DNA of 64,000 nucleotides from NCBI GenBank assembly GCA_963082975.1, contig OY720349.1:45427962-45491961 (forward strand), written 5' to 3'. This DNA is from Labia minor. Its lineage: Eukaryota; Arthropoda; Insecta; Dermaptera; Spongiphoridae. The position numbers and the translations under genes were made by a program. The notes beneath the pieces were generated by a model that did no database searches, was not told the origin of the DNA, and worked only from the letters and a program-made list of their open reading frames with translations. This document shows, one piece after another, positions 1-10,999 of the stretch (position 1 is the stretch's first letter; every line of letters begins with the position of its first letter).

Positions 1-164
1 CATTTCGGAAATAGTCATAATAGAAATTTTGTAATTTTTGAGTCATGCCATTATTCTAAGAGGTTTCGTGATGCATTCTTATTTAACCTTTTTGATTTTT
101 ATTTGTTGTTTCATATACAATATACTTTTGTTTAATTATAAAAAATATTTTTTTTTCTTTTCAG

Positions 165-981
165 GCAATAATAAATTTTCCTCCTAAATTTATTCTTAAT
201 GAATTATTTCATAAAATTAATCAAGTACATAATTGGAATCCAGCTTTAAAAGATTCAAAGCGAATTCATGTAGGTTTTTTTTGTTAATTTATATGTAATA
301 TTTTTTAATGTATAAAAGTTTTATTGTATATTTTTAATTTTTTCTTATAGTTAATTGATGAATATACTGATATTGTCTATACGGTTTCTTGTGAAGGAGC
401 TGGCGGAATTGTTAAAAGCCGTGATTTTGTTGATCTTCGTCATTGGACAAAATTAGATGATGCCTATGTCTGTGCAAGTGCTTCTATATCTAATTCGAGT
501 GTTCCTCCTAATGAGACTTATGTTAGGTAATGAAAAAAGACTATATTCACAAAATACATTTTTACAAATTTGAAAAATAAATAATATTAAACAATTCATT
601 ATTCTTCTGGTTTAGTTCTTTTTTTTATTTTTTTAATCGATACCAGTCTTTTATTTGTATTATCATTATTATTCATTTATATAAATTTAAATCGTTAAAT
701 TGAATTTTGTATTTTAATTAACTACCTTAAAATAATATCTAATTTTATTATTATTTCACAGGGGAGAAAATGGCCCAAGTTGTTTTATAATAATGCCATT
801 ACCAGATGACGAATCCAAATGTTTATTTCATTTTATGATTAATACAAATCTACGCGGATGGTTACCTCAAAATATTTTAGACACATCCTTAACTTCTACT
901 CTGGTCGATTATTTAGTATATCTGAATAAGTATTCTACTCGTTTACACGAAGAAGGTGTATTACCCCTTACTCAGCCATGA
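165..981 (+). CDS. STARD3: StAR-related lipid-transfer (START) domain protein, STARD3/Start1 type, 3' end only
   Basis: Three exons are visible: 165-269, 351-526 and 762-981 (TGA stop), giving the last 166 residues; all junctions are GT-AG and in frame. The protein shows the second half of a START domain: WNPALKDSKRI, then SCEGAGGIVKSRDFVDLRHW, then TYVRGENGPSCFIIMPLP and a C-terminal helix beginning GWLPQNILDTSLTSTLVDYL. The family motifs AGG-V-RDFV, YVRGENGP and LP--L-d-SL match STARD3/StAR, which carry cholesterol in a hydrophobic pocket, STARD3 on late endosomes. The N-terminal part (rest of START, and the MENTAL membrane domain if this is STARD3) lies before the window, so STARD3 is preferred over other START proteins from motif similarity and not from domain order. 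The first visible exon follows a good acceptor (tttcag) at 163-164. Confidence 0.82.
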
Positions 982-1019
<38 letters not shown>

Positions 1020-2600
1020 TATAATCATATCCAAACTATGAATATTATTATTTTTTTAAAGAATGATTGTATAAAATCAATTTCCTATTTTATTTGTACT
1101 AATTTTACATTTATTCATTTATTATTGTAAACCATTTATAAATATATATATACATATAAATTTTAATTAAAATATATCTATAAACGTTCATATGATATTG
1201 TTTGAATTGAAATTTCGCTTTTAGTGAAATTGTCATTTTTAATATATTTTGTAAATTAATTTTTTATTAAATGATGTTAATATTTTCCAAAGAATTTTTT
1301 TTTTAATTCATTCATATTTTTATTTTACATATAATTATGTAGCGAATATGATTAAATTAACTATGACTTAACAAAAATTTATTATAAATATATTTATTTT
1401 TCTTTTCTAATAATTTATACTGACTCGTGGATTAATAAATATTGTTGAAAATAAAAAATTATAAAATATCTTGCTAATATACCTAAATAAGAAAATGTTC
1501 ATAAAAATTTCCTTATCAAACATTTAAATAAAATTGATGTTATATTTTACGATGTTTGTTGAATTTTATTTAAACTTCAAATTAATGATATGAAATGATT
1601 ATTTATATTTCAAAGTTTATTTAAAGAAATATCAAATATAATTATTTATTTTATTGTATAAAGTAAAAATGTAAATGGGCACTCTTCAAAAATGTATTTA
1701 TAAGAAGTTATTGATATGGATTATTAGAATCTATAATTAATATATATTAAAGATCTGTTTATATGAGTTCTGTTCAAAATGGTAGGGAGGGAACATGAGA
1801 ACAAAATTTGTCGCCTATCTGACGTCACAACCGCCATTTTGGATGTTTAGTGTACCAAAAGATTATATTTCCCATTGAGTTTAATGCAGTTTAATGTTAA
1901 TATATCTTCAAATTTCGGGCCTTTTTTGTGGGAAATTATGTGAGCAAAAATTTCCTCATGAAGAAAAAACTCTAAATTTTATTTTATTTGAACTGCAGGC
2001 CGTTTCGATATGCATATATGTATAAAAAAATTTAAATGTTGCGGCAATCATTCTCTTCATTATGCTGATGATTAGTCAATTAAAAAAAGAAATTATCATT
2101 AGTTTAATGGAAAAATGATTACAAAAAATATATTAATGTATGACGCATCCAGTGCTTACACGTAGAGCCGGCCTTCTTCACCTAGCTGTCTTTTACTTTT
2201 ATTTCCACGTCGGTTCGTGCATCCATATGCATCCATATCCATATCCATATGCCATGATGATTATTTTTAAAAATAACTATTTATAACCTGTCTATAACCT
2301 AAACCCAGGTGTAAACCTAACCAGGCCTTAGAATCCAGTTAGAATCTAATAAAAAATAATTTAATATTAAATACAAATTAAATTATTAAAAACTATTTAT
2401 AATTATTAAATATATTAACTAAACTATAAAATAAAGAAGAAATAACTAAGAAAAACCTTCAAACCTACGAGAAAATTGGAAACAAATAAGTATTATGTTT
2501 TATGGAAAATTCAATGTATTGGTACATCCAATTTATTTTAATTAATCAATTATTTAATACTACTATATTTTAAGTGAAATATTTTCCGAAAATTAATATA
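982..2600. other. AT-rich intergenic DNA downstream of STARD3
   Basis: No gene is visible. Most of it is low-complexity A/T. A less AT-rich patch at about 1750-2020 contains a TGACGTCA palindrome (1820-1827) between CAAAATGG and CCATTTTG, which looks like part of an old repeat. At about 2160-2260 there is another GC-richer patch with short tandem CATCCATATG-like units. I cannot assign either patch to a family. Confidence 0.6.
984..1017. repeat. (TA)n microsatellite in the STARD3 3' UTR
   Basis: An uninterrupted TA dinucleotide run begins a few bases after the STARD3 stop codon, so it should lie in the 3' UTR if the transcript extends past it. Confidence 0.9.
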
Positions 2601-2615
2601 AAATTAATACTTTGT

Positions 2616-2895
2616 AAACAACCACTTCCGGTTTCCGGATATACATCAAAAGTTTATGAATTCATGATACTGATGCATCAGGTAAATATACCATTTTTAT
2701 CAAAATGCGTTGAGCCGTTCAAGCTAAACACGTCTATACGGATACACAATGGTCAGACGGACGGACGGACAAACATAATGCTAAAGATACTTTTTTCTGT
2801 TAAGAAAATGCATGATTCGTGGAGATTTTTATCAATCTCTACATGTGAAATTTGGTGTGAAAACAATAGCTTCCCTTCCTATCGTCGGACGGTAA
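2616..2895 (+). mobile_element. Fragment of dispersed repeat family A
   Basis: This matches the 3' half of the longer copies at 9561-10179 and 35630-36254. It has the same order of landmarks: CACTTCCGGTTTC, GAGCCGTTCAAGCT, the CGGACGGACGGAC run, TGCATGATTCGTGGAGAT, and the end CGTCGGACGGTAA. It abuts the mariner relic directly. An open frame of 224 codons (2574-3248) runs across both repeats by chance and is not a gene. Confidence 0.75.
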
Positions 2896-3473
2896 AAAAT
2901 GTTTATAAGTGGTACAAGCGCTTTAAAAATGCACACCAAGTTCGATCAAATATGAAGGTTTTGCTCACTATTTTCTTCAATTACAATGGCGTGGTACATC
3001 TTGAGTTCTTGCCAACAAGTCGCCTTGTTAATAAGGAATACTACAAGGAAGTTATGCAACGTGTGCGTGAAGCAATATGGCTCAATCGATCGGAATTGTG
3101 GAAAAACAAATCATGGATTCTGCATCACGATAATGCGCCAGCTCACACATCATTGCTTGTTCGTGATTTTTTGGACAAAAACAACACCATAATAATGTCA
3201 TCGTATTCACCAGATTTGACTCCCTGCGACTTTTCTCTATTCCCATAACTGAAGAGGCCAATGAAAGGAAAGCGTTTTGCCACAATTGATAATATAAAGA
3301 CGGAATTGAAGAACGAGTTGATGGCCATACCGAAAACCGCATTTCAGAAGTGCTTCGACGATAGGAAGAAGCGCTGAGGGGAATTACTTTGAAGGGGAAA
3401 AATGGATATTGATGAATAAATAAATACTTTTCGAAATAATTCAAAATTCACCTTTTCTTTTAAACAAACCTCG
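2896..3473 (+). mobile_element. Mariner transposase relic, 5'-truncated, right terminal repeat kept
   Basis: The + strand encodes the C-terminal half of a mariner (DD34D) transposase: an RTVKNVYKWYKRF-like helix, then the catalytic motif HHDNAPAHTSLLVRDFL, then YSPDLTPCDFSLFP with the third catalytic Asp. A stop interrupts the frame just after DFSLFP at 3246-3248 and there is another near 3376. The spacing between the second and third Asp is 32 residues, two short of the usual 34, so two codons are lost. The right terminal repeat ends ...ACCTCG at 3473 followed by TA, the expected target duplication; it matches the ends of the element at 31365-31792. The left half, with the first Asp, is missing where repeat family A begins. 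The copy is dead. Confidence 0.88.
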
Positions 3474-4116
3474 TAAGTACATATATGTTTGGGCAATGAG
3501 ATATTATAAACAAATGAATTTATGTTTGGTAGTTTTAGATAAGCGTTGATAAAAAAATATAAACTATCCAAAATATAATTATATAAAATAATATATTTTT
3601 AACATTTTTCTGTTTGACTTTTACTTTTGATAAGAAAATTTTTGTTGATAATATTAATTTTAATCAATGGGTTAATTGCTTTAATTTATGTTAATATTAT
3701 TTATTGAGTATAGCTAGGGTTTCTATTCTTTTTATGTTTTTTTAATATAATATCAATAAAAAAAGATTTTTCTAATATATATATATATATATGATTAGAT
3801 TTAAAAAATGTCAGTTAAATTTTTAATTTTGCCGCTAATGTTTTATTACAAATTTTTATTTATTTTATTTTTTTACTTTTGGATTTCCTTAAAAATCAAT
3901 TTCATTTTAATAAACTAAAATATTTCAAAAACATTCAAAAAGTATAAAGATATTTTTTTAACATATTTAATATTTTGCAGCTAAATGATTATAAGTGTCA
4001 AAGATTCTATTTTCTTATCTCTATGATAACTTCTAGTCAAAAATTGTCTTGACGTAAAAATATTTTGGGCGTAACATTAAATTTATTTTTCTATAACATA
4101 ACTAAAACAAAAAAGA

Positions 4117-5093
4117 ATGGCAAAAAACACATTTAGTTCCGCATTCAGGAAAATAGACGTGGATCAATACAATGAAGATAATTATCGAGAAGACGAGCAA
4201 GGAGAATTACAATCGAATATCGGCCCGGATGAATCAGAAATCGCACAACTTTTATCCCAGTATCCTTTTGATAATTATTTTAATTAAATGATTATTTTGA
4301 CTTTTTGTTATAATGTTTTCAAATAAAAATTAATATCACAATCTCACTTTGAGACTAATAAACATAATCACATGTGTCTTACATGTTATCTTTTATATTT
4401 TAGTATTTATACTTGTATAATTTTTTAATCAGTCAAATCTATCGCTAAATAGTTTAAATTAAATTATATTATTTTATAAATAACTATTTATATATATTGT
4501 TACTTTTCCTTTCTTTTAGATAAGATATTTAAATAAGTTTTTCATTTTCCTTAATTCTTTCTTAGAGGTAAACATGTAGAAGCCCTGAAAACGGTATTAA
4601 AAAATGCTCCTTTAGGATCCAAAAATCAACAAGTTAAGGTAATACCCAAAGAAAAATGAAATTTCTTTAATTTTGTCTTTAAAATATAATCATTTGTTTA
4701 ATAATTTAATACATTTTTTCATATATTAAAAAAAAACATATATATTGAAATATTCTCCTTTTTTAATGTATTTAATTCCATTTTTGGATATTAAATTAAT
4801 ATAATAAAAAAATTTTGATTTTACGGATAACGATTTTTTTATTTTGTTTTCAGGATAGTGCGTTAAATGTGACACTTCGAGTTCTTCTTGGAATTAAAAC
4901 CTCACAAATAGAAGAAGCAGTAAATTCTTTGGATAGAGACTTGGTGGATGTTTTAATGAAATATATTTATAGAGGTTTTGAATCACCTTCTGAAGGAAGC
5001 AGTTGTCATCTTTTAGTGTGGCATGAAAAAGCCTTTGCTGTGGGTGGAGTAGGTTCGATTATGCGAGTACTTTCAGACACTAAACGTGCATAA
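4117..5093 (+). CDS. ARPC5: Actin-related protein 2/3 complex subunit 5 (p16-Arc)
   Basis: Three exons (4117-4259, 4566-4638, 4854-5093) join in frame to a 151-residue protein, the same length as human ARPC5. Recognisable blocks in order: [18 protein letters not shown], the acidic [20 protein letters not shown], the helix [20 protein letters not shown], then [38 protein letters not shown] and [10 protein letters not shown] at the C-terminus. ARPC5 is the smallest core subunit of the seven-member Arp2/3 complex, which nucleates branched actin filaments; it tethers ARPC1 to the rest of the complex. The start codon is the first ATG after an upstream A/T-rich region, in context AAAGAATGG. The 4259/4566 junction uses acceptor AG at 4564-4565; the alternative AG two bases later would give an immediate stop. 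It is transcribed towards CRAT (convergent). Confidence 0.96.
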
Positions 5094-6213
5094 TAATAAG
5101 AGTGTTAATAAATTTAATGAATTTTATATGAGATGTAGAAAAATTAAATTTGTTAAAATCCATTAAACTTAAATTAAGTACAGAACATTTTAACATTAGA
5201 AAAATTCAATTGCTCAAAAATTATTTCATCGTTGCATTATACATAAAAATTATTAAACAAAATCAAAATATAATTTAAAATCAATTTCGTTAACCGTGAC
5301 TAATCAATTATTGTCATATTTAATCTATAAAAAAAATGAATCATTATCTTATCGTTGCATAAGAAACATTGTATATTTTATTTTATTAAATATTAAAAAA
5401 TGTAACAAGTAATTGAAAATTAATGATTATATGTAAGTATAATAATGATTAAATTATAGTATTTTTAAAAAGCTCAAAATTTCTTTTTTAATATTCTAAA
5501 TAATAAATAAAAATACTTTCACATTTTCATTAAATACCTTAATAATCACATTTCAATTTAACATCTCATATCTTTATTTAATGCATTTTATTTACTACTA
5601 CTAATACCATAAAAGATAATTATTTTTAAATATACATATTATATATTTCTGTGCAATTATATTTCTATAATATTATATATCTATAAATTATATTGTTAAA
5701 TTAATTTAAATATTCATCAGAATTATAATCAATATATTATGTAAAAGAGTAAATTTCATTAAACTATAATTATATTTATTTAATGTTTATCTTTTTAATT
5801 TGAAACTACAATTGTATTTTAAATACTAAGATAGGAACTTGGATGTGGTAAAGACTTAAAAGGTAAATAAAAATAATGTTAGAAAAAGTGCAAGAAATTG
5901 TAACAAAATACAAATAATTGTTATTTAAGTAAATTTAATACCAAATATATTGAATATCATAGACAAAAATAATACATATATTTAAAATAGCTATATTTAT
6001 AAATATATAAATATAAGTATATAAATAAGTCTTTTTTTTAAAGATTTTTTCTTTAAAATTAATTTAATGTGTACACTTCTATATAAAATAGTGAAAATTT
6101 ATTTTCTGTTAATTATTAAAAACAGTCACATTTATTATTTTATGAATTTATTTTATTTTCAGAATTTTCTTTAATTTGATATTTATAAAGTTATCCTTAG
6201 ATAAATAAATGTT
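5094..6213. other. Convergent intergenic spacer ARPC5 / CRAT
   Basis: About 1.1 kb of A/T-rich sequence between two convergent genes. It must hold both 3' UTRs, but AATAAA-like words are so common at this composition that I cannot choose the poly(A) signals. I see no repeats beyond simple A/T runs. Confidence 0.6.
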
Positions 6214-9200
6214 TTAAAGTTTAGCCTGCGGATTAGCACACTCTAAAATCATTTTCATTTCATCGAAAGATTGTTTTAATTGATCGGAATATTTCTTAGC
6301 ACACGTTTCTGAGCAAGAATGGTAAGCAGAACAGGCGACTAGAATATTGTTATCTCGAGGATTATAACAAGCTGCATAACCATTATGTACCAAAGGACCA
6401 TAACACATTACACCTTCATTCTTACAAGCAACCTAAAATAATTCATTTTTAATTATTATATATTTTTCGTTTTATTTATTAATATTTATTTGATATCAAT
6501 TTTCTTATTATATCAAATCATTATGTTTAAAAATAATTTCAAGTATCAAAATTAATATTATTAACACCATTGAATTAAAACTTTTTAACAACTTTATAAA
6601 GAACAAAATTTGAGATTTATTCAAAATTAACTAAGCTAAACAATATATATTAATTTCTCACCTGACTTGAAGAAATTCTAAAAGCTGAGCTTCGAGTATA
6701 TCCAACATCATTGAAAAATGGATGAAGAGGAATGTTATTTTCTGAAGCTATTGTTTTTAGTCCAAACAAATGACGATCTACTGCCTTTCCAGACATAGCC
6801 TAAAATGAACAAATTATATATAGTTTAATTAGTTAAATTAAATTATATGTAGAAAATAGTAAAAGTGAAAAAATATGATTATATCAAATGTCCTCAAAAA
6901 GTCTACTAAATTGAAATTTACTATTTTTGACATGTCCTAATTCTTGAAATGAAAAGTTATTAATATATAATATACATAAATTTGGATTTATTATTTATTC
7001 TATGTGATCAAAAATTATAATTTATGAATGAAATCTACTATAAAAAGACATTATAATTAATATATTTATTCAAAACTATATTATTTTTAAATTAAAATAA
7101 ATCTGACCTCAATCGCATATTTTTTGTGAGAATTTATAGCATCCAATAACAATTTGATTTTTATTTCAGGAGTGCAATTGCGGTGAACCATGGCTTTACA
7201 AAATTCCCAAGATTCCACAGAACAAGAACGAATTGTTTCTGTACGTCCTCCTTCATAGCGACGCAATGAAGCTGATTCATAATGTGCGCCTGGACATTTA
7301 TGTATCCTTTTAAGAAAAATTATGATTATTTTATGAAATAATAACAATATTAATTTCTATTAACTTACTTATAATATGTATATTGTAGCATCATTTGAAT
7401 AAAACTATCTGGACTCATTTTGTGTTTTTTTATAAAGTCTTTTCCGTAGTTTTCATATTTTAATACAGAAAATTGTAAATCGTTAACAATTCTGAAAATG
7501 AATTAAAGATGATAAAATTAAATTTATCAAATAAAGTAAGAAAAATATTTATAACTTACTTATCAACATTACAAAGTGCATTATCAATTTCACTCTTTAA
7601 ACAATCAAGTCTAAAAACAATTGGTTTATAAGGAAGTGGACAACTAGCATCCGGAGCTGTTTGTCTATCTTTTACATTCTTCTCGATAAAATCAAGTACC
7701 ATGGCAAGAGGAGGACCTTCAGCGGGAGAATGTTCGTAAGTCAAGCCAACTTCTCCCGTACATCCAACAAAGAATTGGATCTAATATAAAAAAATAAACA
7801 AAAAATATAAAAATAAAGAATTTAAATTTTATTTAGGTTTTTTAAAAAATCTTACTGTTTTATCAAAACATCGATTTCCTACATATCCTTTTGAACCACC
7901 CCCATGAATGGAGATCTCACTGCAGCGAGTATAATAATCCACAATGGGTCCACTAGGAGAAGGTGGTGATGGTCCATCCAGAGATACAACGAACAAACCA
8001 GTTTCCAAATCCTCAAAGGCACCGCGATTATGGCAATCTTCAAAGATAAATCAAATTTATTAAAAATGAAATAAAACAAATATTAATAAGAAATAATATT
8101 TGATACTAGAAATTTACCCTCTTGTAATTTTAAATAATGTGAAGCCCATACATCACGGTCATCCGCAGTAAGAGCTCCAAAAGGAAAAGTACAATTGGAC
8201 CGAGCATCCTGAACAATACATTTTAGTTGATTCTCAATTTGGCATTTGCTCAGAGGCTCTCCCTTTTGATTATAAACATATAATTTAAAGAACTAAAAAA
8301 TAAAATTATTTATATTAAAATTGACTGTTGTACAGAATATTCCAGATAAAGATGAATAGATTTTAAATTTACTTGGTTATTATGAGAGACAATGATATGT
8401 TGTGGAGTCTTTGAAGAGGCATCCAAAAATCGAAGGCGATCTTTACCTTTGCATGGAATTCGATGTGTGCCAAAAACAAGCTTATATTGTGACATATCTA
8501 GAGGGTCTTTTCCAGCAAATTCTTGTTTCAACTTGCCACTATTCAAATAAAAAATTAGGAAAGTCTAGAATATATAATAATAATAATATTTGAAAATACT
8601 TACCCATAAATAATATCTTTATAGAGTATTGAAGCTGAGATGAGACCTGCTGCAAAAGATAACCAGTCATCTTCAGTTTGAAAACATTTTGGTGGAAATA
8701 CAAGGCCAGGACTTGATGTTCCTACAGGTGTTGGACGAACGGCCAAATATCCCAAATCAAGCCACCACCCACTTAACTATAACATAAAAAATTTAGAATT
8801 ATCTTCCTATTAAATGTTTATAAGAATTAAAATGAAAAAATATCTAAAATATTTATAAATATTAAAATTTGACTTGATTAATTCTTATCGTAAATTTAAA
8901 AACAATGAATAAAGATTTAACCCAGAATATTCGAGTCTCTTATACTTATAAGAATACAAAAAAAATATTAAAAATTAAGAGGATATACATTTAAATAGTT
9001 ATAATGACAATTCTATTATCTTTGGTATTGCATCGTTTGTTATATAAACAAACAATTTGTAAAAATAATTCTTTTGTTCATTGTTCAATTTATAGAACTA
9101 AAATTAATCTGTCTTTTCCTATTAAATTATTAATTTAAATAGGAGTACTAAATACAAATAAAAAATGTTTTAGTTTCTAGATTTATTTTTGAATATTTTA

Positions 9201-10999
9201 AATATCTTTTAAATTTAGGGCACATGACGTAGATTACGACAGTTTTAGATTATTACATAATTAGAACTTATTTTTATTTTATTAATGAATAATAAAATTT
9301 TACCCAGTTAGGTGTAGATGCGGCTTTCTGTTCAAGAAGTTTTTGTAAACGTTCCCCTTCTCCACAAGGTTTTATAAAATCAAAAGCAATAATTTCTGTA
9401 TTTTTTAATTCTTGATCATTTAACAAAGGAGCGATTGATCTAAAAATAAAATAAAATAAAATTTAACATTATATGACCCTGTAAATATTTATGTCTGATG
9501 ATGATTTATGATACGATTTATGAATGTAATAAAAAAATAATATACTCCTTTCAATATTAATAAGTTGACATGTGGCCAGGTCCGAACCGACCGCCGGTTT
9601 GAAGTAAATTAATTTCTAGCTACAGAAACAATTTCAAATAATTTTAATTTATCTATTAATGTAATAAAAAACAGATATGGATATAACATAAAAATTTTTA
9701 ATTTTATTTTATTTAAAATATATATGCAAGACCAAGCTGTGACGTCATGAATGGCTGGATGACGTCATATAATTTTAAATTAAGAAAAAACTAATAAAGA
9801 TGATTTTTCTCGAGGATAAAACCAATACAAAGTGCATGATTCGTGGTGATATGTAAAATATCTCCTCATGTGAGAAATTTGGTGTAAAAAAAACCCTTCC
9901 CTTCCTATCGTCGATCGGTAATTCTACTACTTCGGGTTTCTAGATATATACACCAAAAGTTGATCAAATCATCATACTGATACATTAAGTAAATATTCCC
10001 AATTTTATGAAAATCAGTTGAGCCGTTCAAGCTGTACACATCTATACGGACGGACAGACATCATGCTAAAAATACTTTTTTCTGTTAAGAAAATGCATGA
10101 TTCGTGGAGATATGTAAAAATCTCCACATGTGAAATTTGGTGTGAAAACAATACCTCCCTTACTATCGTCGGTCGGTAATAAATGATGAAAGTTGTTTAA
10201 TAAAGACATAGTTTACGCTGAAATTTTACATAAAATAAATAGAATATTTTTATATTTTAATAATCAAGTTAAGTTTTTCAAAAGAAAATACGAACTTTTT
10301 GTATCGAATAATTAATATAACCCCACTTATACTATAGTAAGGTTTATTTAAAAATTAATTTAAATAAATTTTTAAAAATAACTCCAAAATTTACTAAAAT
10401 AGATTTTTCTGTTATTGTGATCAAATAAAAATTTAAAATGATTTATTTACACAATATGTGATCTATGATTTTAATTGTTTATAAAAATATATTTATTTTT
10501 ATACGTATGTCTTTAATGCTCCAAAATTGAATAAATCATTTTTAATTTCATTTTAAAATATTAGAAGAAATGTGATTGAAACTTTTTTCATATTTTAATG
10601 AATAAACTAGAAATAAAAATTTACCTATAATATTTAATTTAAAAAAGTGATTTCTAAAAAAAACATGAAACAGTTGAAATTTATAGGGTTTATGAATTAT
10701 AAAAATTAATATTATATCTAAAAATTTTGATTTTATGGATATTTTTGTTCTTTTAAAAATTATCATTATATAAATATAATTAAGATAAAATTATTTTTAT
10801 TTAAATGATATATTATTTTTATCTTTTGTTAAGTTTAAGATTTTATTAGAAAATCTTTCATGGACCATTTACTTCTAAAAACATTTTTCAAAACATACCT
10901 TAAAAATTTACCCATAGTTTCCTTCAAATTTGGGACAGGATATTTTAATAATTTTGGAACAGCTGCTGCTCCAGTTGATGTATGTCTTAATATCACCAT
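6214..10999 (-). CDS. CRAT: Carnitine O-acetyltransferase
   Basis: Eleven coding exons on the minus strand: 10999-10899, 9439-9304, 8776-8604, 8538-8373, 8292-8118, 8037-7856, 7780-7560, 7491-7369, 7306-7108, 6799-6662 and 6432-6214. All junctions are GT-AG and in phase, giving 610 residues (human CRAT about 626). The enzyme swaps acetyl groups between CoA and carnitine. Seen: catalytic His about residue 328 in TYEHSPAEGPP; YESASLRRY and GRTETIRSCS around residue 470; RISSSQ in place of the usual STS motif; and Met about 547 in GVMCYGPL, the position known to block longer acyl chains, supporting short-chain specificity. The protein ends QAKL, a type-1 peroxisomal targeting tripeptide also found in vertebrate CRAT. 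The start is the least certain point: ATG at 10999 directly follows a possible acceptor, so an upstream N-terminal exon (mitochondrial presequence) could exist. Confidence 0.94.
9561..10179 (+). mobile_element. Dispersed repeat family A, near full-length copy, in the first CRAT intron
   Basis: This is about 0.62 kb long, begins TAAGTTGAC.TGTGGCCAGG and ends TCGTCGGTCGGTAA, with close similarity along its length to 35630-36254. Both ends carry ACCGACCG-type words in opposite orientation. A block of about 90 bp (TGCATGATTCGTGG ... ATCGTCG.TCGGTAA) occurs twice inside it, at about 9835-9925 and 10092-10179. A paired TGACGTCATGAATGG / GATGACGTCAT motif sits at about 9740-9770. There is no coding capacity, so it is a non-autonomous element of unknown class. 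Confidence 0.8.

Noticed and set aside
2574..3248. A 224-codon open frame on the + strand
   Set aside because: It runs across the join of two unrelated repeats (family A and a mariner relic); only the last ~115 codons are transposase-derived.
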